Shown one piece after another: positions 9,401 through 16,220 of a stretch of 40,207 bases of DNA. Under the pieces are notes generated by a model that made no database searches, had not been told where the DNA came from, and saw only the letters and a list, made by a program, of their open reading frames with translations. The stretch is from an uncultured Clostridia bacterium (GTDB taxonomy: Bacteria > Bacillota > Clostridia > Christensenellales > Borkfalkiaceae), in NCBI GenBank assembly GCA_947626005.1, contig CANQQM010000010.1, positions 1 to 40,207 of the forward strand. The letters are read 5' to 3'. The position numbers were made by a program, and so were the translations under genes. Numbering within the stretch: the first letter of the stretch is position 1; each line of letters begins with the position of its first letter.

Positions 9401-11441
9401 TTTCAGCGGCACGAAGCTCGTCTATAGCAGAACGCAGGGCGGCCAGACGGCCGACTTCCCCAACAACTACACCGTAACTTACGACGGGAACGACTATTTC
9501 GTCGAAATCACGGGGTATCCCACCTCCCTTCCCGAAGGGGTCTCGATCGGCCGCGGCGGCGAAGGTTGGACGGGTAAGGTCGCAGGGAACTATACGATCA
9601 CGATCAGCCTTCAGGGCGTCAACAGCGAAAACTATTCGCTCGTCGGTTTTGTCACCGAATGGAGCTGGACGATCGCCAAGGCAACGGTCGATGTTACCTC
9701 CTACAAGTGGAACTATTCCGAACCGTTCACCTACGACGGCACTGCAAAGACGGTCGAAATCGAATCCACGATCTCGAACTTCCTCAATGTAACTTACACC
9801 AACAACTCCAAGACGGAAGCCGGCGCCTATACGGCGACCGCGACCTTCACCGTCAAGGAAGCCTACGATGCGAACAGCATCACGATCACGGGGAGCCCTC
9901 TGACCCTCAGCTGGGAGATCAAGGCACAGGCAGATAAGCCCGATCCCGGTGAGGACGAACCCAAGCCCGGCGACAAGGGTGAGACCTATCCCGGTGCAGA
10001 CGGCAAGGTCTCCGTCGAGGATAAGACGGGTGCGGCCGCAGGAAGCACCCTTTCCACGCAGGAACTCAGCGAGAAGGATCTCGGCAAAGTCGACTATTCG
10101 AATGTGCTCGGCAAGCGCGAACGGGCGAAGCTCGGCGCGGCGTACGACATCCACTTCGAAAAGGACGGCGCGGAGAACAAAGTGAACGGCACCTTCGTCG
10201 TCCGCCTTGCGATCCCCGAAGACCTCCGCGACGGTGAGAGAAACCTCAAAGTCGTCTATATCGACGAGAACGGCGTGGCGACCGAAGTCGATCCCGCTGC
10301 GACCCGCGACGGCGACTACATGCAGTTCACCGCGGAGCACTTCTCCATCTATGCGGTCATCGAAGTGACGAAAGCTCCCAACCTCTGGTGGTTGTGGCTG
10401 CTCATCGCGATCATCATCATTCTTCTCATCATCATCATAATCCTTCTTATCATCATCAAGAAGAAGAACAGCGATGAAGAGGAAGAGGAGAAGGTCGAAG
10501 AGCCCGCAGAGCCCGAGGCGGAGAAGCTCGAAGCCGTCGAGGAGAACACCGAGCCCGAGGAGCCCGTAGAAGAGGCGCCCGTCGATGAGGTTCCCGAGGA
10601 ACCCGTCGAGGAAGCGCCTGTCGAAGAGGAGCCCGTCGAGGAAGAACCCGAACCCGTTCCCGTCGAAGCGGTCGAGGAGATCCCCGAAGAGCCCGTCGAG
10701 GAAGCTCCCGTCGAAGAAGTTCCCGTTGAAGAGGAACCTGTCGTCGAAGAGCCCGTCGAAGAAGCTCCCGCAGAAGAGGAACCCGTCATCGTTCCCGTTG
10801 TCGAGGAGACCCCTGTCGAAGAGCCCGTCGAGGAAGCTCCCGCGGAAGAGCCCGCTCCGATCGCGGAGATCGCGGTTGCGGCAGCGGCTACCGCTACGGC
10901 TGCGGCGTTCATCCTTCCCGCAAGCGAAAAGGAGCAGAATGCGCTTCTCAACAGAAGCTTCACGGCAAGACTCATTCAGTCCGACGCGGAGACGCAGAGC
11001 TACTACTCCGAGATCAAGAACGCAATGCTCAGCTACAAGGGTGTCAAGTCCCGTATGAGTTGGGGATTCGATACCTTCAACAGAGGCAGAGACAAGTGCG
11101 CAAAGATCCAGATCCGCGGCAAGTCGCTCGTCGTATACTACGCGCTCGATCCCGAATCGCTCAATCCGAAGTATCACCACAAGAACGTCTCGGATAAGTC
11201 GAAGTATGCCGCTGTTCCGACGATGCTCAAGGTGAAGAGCAAGCGCTCTCTCAAGTACGCGCTCGAGCTCGTCGACGTCCTCATGGGCCTCTACGAGATC
11301 CCTCGTACCGACAAGCGCAAGTACGACTACACCCGCGAATACAAGACGACCGAACAGCTTATTCAGGAAGGTCTCATCAAATTCAAGCGCGGTGCAAAGC
11401 CGAACTTTGAAAAACTCAACAGCAACAACGAAGAGAAGTAA
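6477..11441 (+). CDS. Giant single-pass surface protein with MBG-like repeats and a cytoplasmic C-terminal domain
   Basis: The ATG at 6477 follows a GGGAGAG ribosome site and gives 1654 residues. A signal peptide (LTLALLMLLSIVFMIGA, cleavage probably near APASA) is followed by a mostly helical, acidic region to about residue 615. Next come beta-rich Ig-like/MBG-type modules, including about four 82-100-residue repeats beginning at Trp768 (landmarks WTGTNAGTYTID and NKDNYTIVGLP). A very hydrophobic helix at about 1303-1328 is followed by KKK. The acidic Pro/Glu/Val linker (about 1335-1465) and a basic domain (about 1490-1654, starting NRSFTARLIQSDAETQ) must then be cytoplasmic. I do not know a function for that last domain. 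Together with the preceding gene it forms a surface-protein pair, each with its own promoter. Confidence 0.8.
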   Translation: MKKVCSKLTLALLMLLSIVFMIGATVPMLTAKRPEAAPASAATIEEGAWYSVDSSETALTVLFTADTARLADVTREEIATLKNDLVAAMQQILIDGLLDNVPAAHGIATVDLEIPGIPEEITKGGYEKFRDYVKERLSSEEELEKYLNGEYDVLIKYAANEYVQQKEEAGEEPNVTELLEKFKQEVNQLVDEVIEEVYDGDTDAIEHAKELSQEATDRVAQQVEEGNGEITMEDVRSALRSVSVDAGNGYVPIYVNTAEGEFGIEIAGVKEILLNLPRPSDIINRTDDEMRLDYGISVETGFGSVAFSFTVGLEGDSSSIRSFIKRVTEYVDFYKTENGTYTVNVRAPQPLQTFLLKVANTGRIPDTDKNKIFSLFGKTSSEIFDQFAGYSYDELLDLLKSVDYKTLFNNVFSAELINGYFADYGITADRVYTLIDKIFAAFARLDNYSKQDIKDFFSKYVPELATSEKFDNAAGRFVELLDKIDFTKYDAEFIKEVCSEDSAYTNENFYAFIDRFANYEDLYNTLLGYAEDLFNALPEKVKNGSVLDLYKGSGELAWNGEVKIDLNNIFERISNYASRKGYDSVREKLNGVLASLDQTVFDFKASINVSVPNVHKITYVAEGTEIRSGLLPEGANVLTFANVTEWEDGEIVAWEDENGNVYNEESFAMPAGDVVLNAVVVRPLEVTVEWPEVNSFVFTAEAQQYLPTVTLNGEYSAEELLDIVYEGTEETNAGEGYTAKVTITVKDPTRFKIVNGNEEGVYESEATWSITKAEIDLSGAAIGYSRTEGGEYTEYTDETALVYDGNAYWFGLIYETDAVDVEVVWDGEGWTGTNAGTYTIDPATIALDGANKDNYTIVGLPEEVWTWTIEKAEIDLGSAKLGYSRSASGALTAYTAEANLTYDGAAFYFGLMGFEVSVSGIEVVWSGEGWTGTNAGTYTIDPATVTLDGANKDNYTIVGLPADGWTWSIAKQTIDFSGTKLVYSRTQGGQTADFPNNYTVTYDGNDYFVEITGYPTSLPEGVSIGRGGEGWTGKVAGNYTITISLQGVNSENYSLVGFVTEWSWTIAKATVDVTSYKWNYSEPFTYDGTAKTVEIESTISNFLNVTYTNNSKTEAGAYTATATFTVKEAYDANSITITGSPLTLSWEIKAQADKPDPGEDEPKPGDKGETYPGADGKVSVEDKTGAAAGSTLSTQELSEKDLGKVDYSNVLGKRERAKLGAAYDIHFEKDGAENKVNGTFVVRLAIPEDLRDGERNLKVVYIDENGVATEVDPAATRDGDYMQFTAEHFSIYAVIEVTKAPNLWWLWLLIAIIIILLIIIIILLIIIKKKNSDEEEEEKVEEPAEPEAEKLEAVEENTEPEEPVEEAPVDEVPEEPVEEAPVEEEPVEEEPEPVPVEAVEEIPEEPVEEAPVEEVPVEEEPVVEEPVEEAPAEEEPVIVPVVEETPVEEPVEEAPAEEPAPIAEIAVAAAATATAAAFILPASEKEQNALLNRSFTARLIQSDAETQSYYSEIKNAMLSYKGVKSRMSWGFDTFNRGRDKCAKIQIRGKSLVVYYALDPESLNPKYHHKNVSDKSKYAAVPTMLKVKSKRSLKYALELVDVLMGLYEIPRTDKRKYDYTREYKTTEQLIQEGLIKFKRGAKPNFEKLNSNNEEK
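8778..9911 (+). repeat. Tandem extracellular repeat modules (about 82-100 codons each)
   Basis: In-frame tandem modules begin at Trp codons 8778, 9075, 9375 and 9666, with periods of 99, 100 and 97 codons and a shorter last copy. The second halves of copies one and two are nearly identical in DNA, sharing WTGTNAGTYTIDPAT and DGANKDNYTIVGLP. Copies three and four are more diverged. The pattern resembles MBG/YDG-type bacterial Ig-like modules. Confidence 0.85.
10540..10860 (+). repeat. Degenerate acidic EEPVEEAP-type repeat linker
   Basis: About 105 codons of imperfect short repeats of the type EEPVEEAPVEE, encoded by repeated gagcccgtcgaggaag-like DNA. It follows the membrane helix of the giant surface protein, so it is predicted to be a stiff, negatively charged cytoplasmic spacer. 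Confidence 0.85.
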
Positions 11442-11454
11442 TTTCTCAAGGAAA

Positions 11455-11484
11455 AAGGGCCGCACGGATGTGCAGTCCTTTTTT
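11455..11484 (+). terminator. Terminator after the giant surface protein
   Basis: An 11-bp stem (AAGGGCCGCAC with GTGCAGTCCTT, one mismatch and one G-U pair) has a GGAT loop and a TTTT tail, 13 nt after the stop codon. Confidence 0.75.
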
Positions 11485-11488
11485 ACGC

Positions 11489-11516
11489 AAAAAAATTCCC
11501 GCAGCAGGGGCGGGAA
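11489..11516 (-). terminator. Terminator after smpB
   Basis: On the minus strand a 7-bp stem TTCCCGC / GCGGGAA with a 7-nt loop is followed by seven T (A-run 11489-11495 on the plus strand). It lies 8 nt beyond the smpB stop and next to the oppositely oriented terminator, closing two converging transcripts. Confidence 0.85.
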
Positions 11517-11523
11517 GGGGTAC

Positions 11524-11976
11524 TTACTTAAAAATTTCTTTGACGGCGCGGTCGGTGGCGCGTTTCTCGTCGCGTTCGCGGAGGGCCTGCTTCTTGTCGT
11601 AGGTGTGCTTGCCCTTACACAGCGCGACCTCGACTTTTACGAGGGCGTCCTTCAAATAGATCTTCAAAGGGACGAGGGTGAATCCCTTCTCGTTCACACG
11701 ACCGACGATCTTGGAGATCTCCTCGCGGTGGAGAAGGAGCTTTCTGTCCCGCCTTGAATCGCGGGTCGAGAAGGCGCCGCTCTTGTCGTAGAGGGCGATG
11801 TGCATGTTTTTGATGTAGATCTCGCCCCCGCGGATCTCGCAGAAGCTCTCCCCAAGCGACGCCTTGCCGCTCCGAAGAGACTTGACCTCCGCGCCTTCGA
11901 GCACGATCCCCGCCTCGTATTTGTCCTGAATAAAGTATTCGAAGGAGGCGGATTTGTTGACGGCTATGATTTTCAT
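11524..11976 (-). CDS. smpB: SsrA-binding protein SmpB
   Basis: A 150-residue protein of usual SmpB length. Landmarks are the beta-barrel segment YEAGIVLEGAEVKSLRSGKA, NMHIALYD and the late basic helical tail GKHTYDKKQALRERDEKR. SmpB binds tmRNA and delivers it to stalled ribosomes for trans-translation. The ATG at 11976 follows an almost ideal AGGAGGT site, 12 nt after the rnr stop, so it is the last gene of a secG-rnr-smpB cluster as in many Bacillota. The tmRNA gene (ssrA), often next to smpB, is not in the adjacent sequence. Confidence 0.97.
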   Translation of the reverse strand: MKIIAVNKSASFEYFIQDKYEAGIVLEGAEVKSLRSGKASLGESFCEIRGGEIYIKNMHIALYDKSGAFSTRDSRRDRKLLLHREEISKIVGRVNEKGFTLVPLKIYLKDALVKVEVALCKGKHTYDKKQALRERDEKRATDRAVKEIFK

Positions 11977-11988
11977 CGTAAGACCTCC

Positions 11989-14085
11989 TCAGCGGCCGAT
12001 TTTTTCGAGATAACGGAAGTGGACCCGCCGCGCGCCCCAGTCGACGCCCTCGACGCGAATGCGGATCGCTTCGCCGAGGGCGAAGCTGTTGCGCGTTCCG
12101 CGGAGGAGGAAGCGGTCCTCGAAGTAGTCGTAGCTGTCCTCGGGCAGCGTCTCGACGGGGATATATCCCTCGACGGTGTTCTTGAGTTCGGCAAAGACGG
12201 CAAAGGACGTAACGCCCGAGATGACCGCCTCGTACACTTCGCCGATATGGTCCTCCATGTACGCGACGATGTAGAGAGCGTCGGCGTCCCGTTCGGCATC
12301 CGCGGCGTTTCTCTCACAGAGGGAGGACTGCACCGACGCCTCCCGCACGAAGTCGCGGTAGTTCTTTGTGGCGCGTTCGGGGGAGCGGAGCGCCTCTTTG
12401 ATCATGCGGTGGATGCAGAGGTCGGGATAGCGGCGGATGGGGGAAGTGAAGTGACAATAACACTCGGACGCAAGCCCGAAGTGCCCGACGTTCTCGGGTG
12501 AATAGACGGCCTTCATCATCGAACGCAGCATGACGCGGTTGACGAGGGGATAGAGCGGAGAATTTTCGAGGGAACGGAGGGTCTTTTCGTAGTCCTCGGG
12601 CGTGACGTGTTCGGGGTCGAATCGGGCACGGATGCCCGCCTCCGCAAGGAAATCGGCAAAGGCGCGTGCCTTTTCGGGTGAGGGACGCTCGTGGACGCGG
12701 TAGACGAAGGGGACCTTCTTTTCCGTCATGATCGTCGCGACGCTCTCGTTGGCAAGCACCATGAACTGTTCTATCATTTCGTGTGCGAGGGTGCGTTCGG
12801 CGTTCGGAATGCTGATCTTCCCGTCTCGGTACTCGATTTTGGCCTCTTTTACGTCGAGCGCGACGCCGCCTCGGCTCTCCCGCGCTACCTTCAGGATCTT
12901 CGTGAGCTTCATCGCCGTTTCGACGAAGGGAACGAGGTCGGGATAGCGCTTCACCGTCGCTTCGTCGCCGATGCGGATGTGTTCGATCTCGGTATAGGTC
13001 ATGCGGTGACGGGAACGGATGACGGAGGGGACGATGCGCTTTTCGAGCACCTTCCCGCGCGTGTCTACGGTCATGAGACAGGAGAGGGTCAGGCGGTCGA
13101 CGCCCTCGTTGAGGGAGCAAATTCCGTTCGAGAGGGCCGCGGGGAGCATGGGGAGGACGCGGTCGGGGAAGTAGACGCTCGTGCCGCGGCGGAAGGCCTC
13201 ACGGTCGAGAGGGGAATTCCGCGCGACGTAGTGGCTGACGTCGGCGATGTGCACGCCGAGCTTATAGGTGTTTTTGCTTTTTTCGATGGAGATCGCGTCG
13301 TCGATGTCGCGGGTGTCCTCTCCGTCGACGGTAATGATGAGCTCCCCGCGAAGATCGAGCCGCCCCGAAAGGTCGTTGGCGCCCCGATTTTCCTGCGCTT
13401 TTGCCTCTTCGAGGACGTCGTCGGGGAACTTTTCCCGCAGCGCGTGGGCGCGGATGAGGGCAAGCTCCTCGGTGAAGAGGTCGCCGTTGTCGCCGAGGAC
13501 TTCGGTGATCTCCCCGATGAGGTGCTCGTAGGAAGTGATGCGCGCGACCGCCTTCTTTCCGTCGGCGCAGCCCGCCGTTTTCCCCGGGGCAATGGCGATC
13601 TCGGAGGCGAATTTGCGCTCGTCGGGGCGGAGAATGCCCGCTCTGCCGCTCCGATAAAAGGTGCCGACGACTTCGCGGAAGCCGCGCTCGAGAACGGCGA
13701 CGATCTCGCCCTCGTCCTCCGATCTGCCTTCGACGCGGATCGCAAGCACGGTGTCGCCGTGGAGGGCGCCGCCGAGGGCACGGCGGGGGATGAAGAGGTC
13801 GCCCGAACCGTCGCTCGGCGTGAAAAAGCCGAATCCGCGCTCGTTTTTAGAGAGCGTTCCCGTTTTTGCGCAGAACTGTTCCGCCGTCCCGAAACGGGAA
13901 CGGCTGTCGACGAGAAGTTCGCCCTCCCGCACGAGTGCAAGAAGGTATTTTCTTACGGCAAGCGCTTCCTTCCTCCCGAGTTTGAGTTTTCTCGAGATCT
14001 CTTCGTCGGTGAGAAGGGCAAAGGCGCCGCTTCGGATCTGTTTTAAGAGAGACTGTTTTGCGTTCAAATGATGTTCCTGCCGCAT
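11989..14085 (-). CDS. rnr: Ribonuclease R (RNB-family 3'-5' exoribonuclease)
   Basis: Up to 698 residues in RNase R order: an N-terminal winged-helix-like segment (about 10-65), cold-shock domains (about 75-200), the RNB catalytic domain, and a C-terminal S1 domain. The active-site cluster is DGEDTRDIDDAIS, with Asp254, Asp260, Asp262 and Asp263. It degrades structured RNA and cooperates with tmRNA/SmpB, matching its place before smpB. The ATG at 14085 has no clear ribosome site. A TTG six codons later (14067) is preceded by AGGA at about 7 nt and may be the true start. A strong hairpin lies only about 10 nt upstream of the ATG. Confidence 0.95.
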   Translation of the reverse strand: MRQEHHLNAKQSLLKQIRSGAFALLTDEEISRKLKLGRKEALAVRKYLLALVREGELLVDSRSRFGTAEQFCAKTGTLSKNERGFGFFTPSDGSGDLFIPRRALGGALHGDTVLAIRVEGRSEDEGEIVAVLERGFREVVGTFYRSGRAGILRPDERKFASEIAIAPGKTAGCADGKKAVARITSYEHLIGEITEVLGDNGDLFTEELALIRAHALREKFPDDVLEEAKAQENRGANDLSGRLDLRGELIITVDGEDTRDIDDAISIEKSKNTYKLGVHIADVSHYVARNSPLDREAFRRGTSVYFPDRVLPMLPAALSNGICSLNEGVDRLTLSCLMTVDTRGKVLEKRIVPSVIRSRHRMTYTEIEHIRIGDEATVKRYPDLVPFVETAMKLTKILKVARESRGGVALDVKEAKIEYRDGKISIPNAERTLAHEMIEQFMVLANESVATIMTEKKVPFVYRVHERPSPEKARAFADFLAEAGIRARFDPEHVTPEDYEKTLRSLENSPLYPLVNRVMLRSMMKAVYSPENVGHFGLASECYCHFTSPIRRYPDLCIHRMIKEALRSPERATKNYRDFVREASVQSSLCERNAADAERDADALYIVAYMEDHIGEVYEAVISGVTSFAVFAELKNTVEGYIPVETLPEDSYDYFEDRFLLRGTRNSFALGEAIRIRVEGVDWGARRVHFRYLEKIGR

Positions 14086-14094
14086 TCGGATATC

Positions 14095-14124
14095 AAAAAC
14101 GGGCGTGCCGTATCGGCTCGCCCG
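14095..14124 (-). terminator. Intra-operon terminator/attenuator between secG and rnr
   Basis: On the minus strand a hairpin of CGGGCG / CGCCCG enclosing a second GCCG / CGGC stem (one T-T mismatch between them) is followed by TTTTT. It sits 19 nt after the secG stop and immediately before rnr, so rnr-smpB expression depends on read-through or on an unseen promoter inside secG. Confidence 0.75.
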
Positions 14125-14142
14125 CTCGCGTTCATGTTTCGA

Positions 14143-14466
14143 TCAAGCACCCCAGATCGCGTTGATCTGCAGGATGAAGAATACCACTGCAAACACCGCA
14201 AGGACTGCGAGGCAAATGATCGTCCACAGTTTGAGTTTGGCTTCGGTGGACTTGCCTTTATTCTTTCCATAGAAGGTTTCGCTCGAACCGCCGAGCGCGT
14301 CGATCCCCTGCGAATTCCCCGGCTGAAGCATGACGAGGACGATCGCCGCGATCGAGGCGACGCCCATCGCGATGATGAGCACAAGACTGACCGTGCGGTA
14401 GGTCACATACATCGCGTCGCTCGGAAGGGGAGCGAGAAGATTCGCGATCACAGAAAGCACATTCAT
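14143..14466 (-). CDS. secG: Preprotein translocase subunit SecG
   Basis: A 107-residue membrane protein starting at the ATG at 14466 (AAAGGAAAAAGG just upstream; a longer in-frame start is less likely because it overlaps the -10 region). It has two membrane helices (about 20-43 and 81-103) separated by the SecG signature LQPGNSQGIDALGGSSETFYG-like loop. SecG is the small accessory subunit of the SecYEG channel. The N-terminus has a hydrophobic extension (MNVLSVIANLLAPLP) before the usual first helix, longer than in many SecG proteins. It heads the secG-rnr-smpB cluster. Confidence 0.9.
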   Translation of the reverse strand: MNVLSVIANLLAPLPSDAMYVTYRTVSLVLIIAMGVASIAAIVLVMLQPGNSQGIDALGGSSETFYGKNKGKSTEAKLKLWTIICLAVLAVFAVVFFILQINAIWGA

Positions 14467-14501
14467 ATCCTTTTTCCTTTTATAGCCAAAATACAGCATA
14501 C

Positions 14502-14530
14502 AGTATAACATACCCGCACTAAAAAGACAA
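14502..14530 (-). promoter_or_regulatory. Sigma-A promoter of secG
   Basis: Minus strand TTGTCT (14525-14530), 17-bp spacer and TATACT (14502-14507), with TGT forming an extended -10. The leader to the secG ATG is about 30 nt. Confidence 0.75.
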
Positions 14531-14561
14531 CTCTTTTTGCGCGTTTTTCGAAAAATCGTAC

Positions 14562-14590
14562 AAAAAAACCCTCTCCCGAGGGGGAGAGGG
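14562..14590 (-). terminator. Terminator after the small lipoprotein gene
   Basis: On the minus strand a 9-bp stem CCCTCTCCC / GGGAGAGGG with a 4-nt loop is followed by seven T, 14 nt after the lipoprotein stop. Confidence 0.9.
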
Positions 14591-14604
14591 GAAGAAAAAC
14601 TTTC

Positions 14605-15021
14605 TTATTTCGTGCCCTTGAAGATGTCTCCCCCTGCGACGCCGCAGAAGAAGCAGTTGCCGTTGACGGTGTCGAGCTTCTGAAGTTCGTCGTAGACGTT
14701 CTTCGCATCCTCGGCGGTCACCTTGTCTTTGAGCATCTCTTCCATTTCCTTGGTGGACTTGAATTCGACGATGATCGCAACCGATGCGATGAGGCCGTCG
14801 CCCTTCTTCATGACGTGGACGGTGAAAGCCGATTCCTTGTCTTTGCCGAAGATCCCTTCGATGATCGCGGTCTGCGTCGCTTCGGCGTCGGTCTCTTCGT
14901 ATCCTTCCTTTTCATAGGCGGATTTGATCTTGCCCCACGTGGAACCGCAGGCGCAAAGGGAGACCAACATCACGACGATGAGGGCCATGGCGCTGACAAT
15001 CAAGCCAAGTTTCTTTTTCAT
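14605..15021 (-). CDS. Small lipoprotein of unknown function
   Basis: A 138-residue protein with a lysine-rich start, a hydrophobic core and a lipobox ending LVSLCAC (first lipobox Cys near residue 23), so it is probably lipid-anchored outside the membrane. The mature part is small, mixed alpha/beta in appearance and acidic, and ends with an unusual CxxC (NCFFCGVAGG) about 15 residues from the C-terminus. I do not recognise a family. It is monocistronic, with a consensus promoter 30 nt upstream and its own terminator, which implies substantial independent expression. GAAGGAGT-like AAGGAGTAG precedes the ATG. Confidence 0.8.
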   Translation of the reverse strand: MKKKLGLIVSAMALIVVMLVSLCACGSTWGKIKSAYEKEGYEETDAEATQTAIIEGIFGKDKESAFTVHVMKKGDGLIASVAIIVEFKSTKEMEEMLKDKVTAEDAKNVYDELQKLDTVNGNCFFCGVAGGDIFKGTK

Positions 15022-15050
15022 GTTTCTACTCCTTGTTTGTTATTGCCGTT

Positions 15051-15079
15051 ATTATAATACGAAGGAAAAAAATTGTCAA
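15051..15079 (-). promoter_or_regulatory. Consensus sigma-A promoter of the lipoprotein gene
   Basis: Minus strand TTGACA (15074-15079), 17-bp spacer, TATAAT (15051-15056): perfect hexamers and spacing. The leader is about 24 nt. Confidence 0.9.
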
Positions 15080-15155
15080 GCGGAAAACAATCATTCCGCT
15101 GAATTTGTAAAAAGAAATTCCCGATGTAAAAATTTGCGCGATGCTTTTCAAGCGC

Positions 15156-15184
15156 TTGATAAAAATGCGCAAGTATGGTACAAT
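15156..15184 (+). promoter_or_regulatory. Extended sigma-A promoter of the panE-TIR-gltX-thyA-folA operon
   Basis: TTGATA (15156-15161), 17-bp spacer, TACAAT (15179-15184) with TGG before the -10. It is the only convincing promoter for the five closely spaced genes that follow. Confidence 0.75.
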
Positions 15185-15235
15185 ATTACGGAAACAAGGG
15201 CTTAGCGGGGAACAATTCCCGCAGGAGAGAAAAGG

Positions 15236-16210
15236 GTGAGGATCTGTGTCTATGGCGCAGGCGCGATGGGAACGTCGCTCGGCGCATTTTTGACGGAAGG
15301 CGGGACGGCGTGCGAGCTCATCTCGAGGAATGCCGAGCACATCGCGGCGCTCCGCGGACGGGGCGCGCGGATCGTCACGAAGAGCGAAGCGCGTACGGTG
15401 CCCGTGAAGGCGCTCCTTCCCGAGGAGATTTCGGGGAAGTACGACGTCGTCTTTCTTGCGACCAAACAGCGCGAAAACAGGGCGCTCCTTCCTCTTCTCT
15501 CCGAGCTTCTTCGCCCCGACGGGGTGCTCGTGACCGTTCAGAACGGGCTTCCCGAGCGGGAACTTTCCGAAGGGCTTTCAAACAGCGTCTATGGCGCGGT
15601 GCTCAGTTGGGGCGCCGAGCGCACGGAGGCGGGGACGGTGCGGGTGACCTCCGAGAGCGGCTACCGCTTGGCCCTCGGTGCATTCAATGAGGGCACGCGG
15701 CTCGAGGAGCTCAGAGCGCTCTTTTCGGGGAGCGCGATCGAGGCGGAAGTCGGGGATCTTCACGAGATCCGCTTTGCGAAACTTGCCGTCAACGCCTCTT
15801 TTTCCACCCTCTCAGCGATCTCGGGGCTGACGTTCGGGGAGATCGCCGCCCGTCATCGCCGCGACGCCGCCGAACTTTTGAAGGAAGTGTTCCGTGTCGC
15901 CCGCGCATACGGATGCAAACGCCTTCCGCTCAACGGACACGACCTCTTCCGCGTATTCAAAGTGCCGAGTCTCACCCTTCCCATTGCGATGAAAAAGTAC
16001 AGGGAGACGCGCTCGGGAATGCTCCTCGACCTCATGGCGGGGCGGCGCACGGACGTCGACTTCGTCGCGGGGGCGTGCGTTGCGGCGGGAAAGGCCCGCG
16101 GGGTGGAGACGCCGCTACTTCTTCGCGGGGTGGAGATCGTACACGAGATCGAAAACGGGCTTGCGGAGATCGCACCCGAAAGTCTGTACCTCTTACGAAC
16201 GAGAATTTAA
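15236..16210 (+). CDS. panE: Ketopantoate reductase family protein (2-dehydropantoate 2-reductase-like)
   Basis: A 324-residue protein starting at GTG 15236, supported by AGGAGA about 9 nt upstream and by the nucleotide-binding motif beginning immediately (MRICVYGAGAMGTSLG). The order matches PanE/ApbA: an N-terminal Rossmann fold with VFLATKQ and VQNGLPE, a central RFAKLAVNASFSTLSA segment holding the catalytic Lys, and a C-terminal helical domain with LLDLMAGRRTDVDFV. The family reduces 2-dehydropantoate to pantoate with NADPH in coenzyme A synthesis. No other pantothenate genes are nearby, so a related 2-oxoacid reductase role is possible. The gene is first in the operon, 10 nt before the TIR gene. 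Confidence 0.85.
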   Translation: MRICVYGAGAMGTSLGAFLTEGGTACELISRNAEHIAALRGRGARIVTKSEARTVPVKALLPEEISGKYDVVFLATKQRENRALLPLLSELLRPDGVLVTVQNGLPERELSEGLSNSVYGAVLSWGAERTEAGTVRVTSESGYRLALGAFNEGTRLEELRALFSGSAIEAEVGDLHEIRFAKLAVNASFSTLSAISGLTFGEIAARHRRDAAELLKEVFRVARAYGCKRLPLNGHDLFRVFKVPSLTLPIAMKKYRETRSGMLLDLMAGRRTDVDFVAGACVAAGKARGVETPLLLRGVEIVHEIENGLAEIAPESLYLLRTRI

Positions 16211-16220
16211 GGGGAAAACC

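Noticed and set aside
10540-10860. Short GC-rich direct repeats considered as an intergenic repeat or CRISPR
   Set aside because: They are in-frame EPVEEAP codons in the surface protein with no spacer structure.
8502-11465. A 987-codon open frame on the minus strand opposite the giant surface protein
   Set aside because: It mirrors the GC-rich codon bias and acidic repeats of the plus-strand gene, has no ribosome site, and its translation is Asp/Arg/Gly low-complexity with no recognisable family.
11442-11523. Search for the tmRNA gene ssrA beside smpB
   Set aside because: The gap is only about 80 nt and is filled by two terminators, too short for tmRNA; no tmRNA-like ends were seen in the neighbouring gaps.
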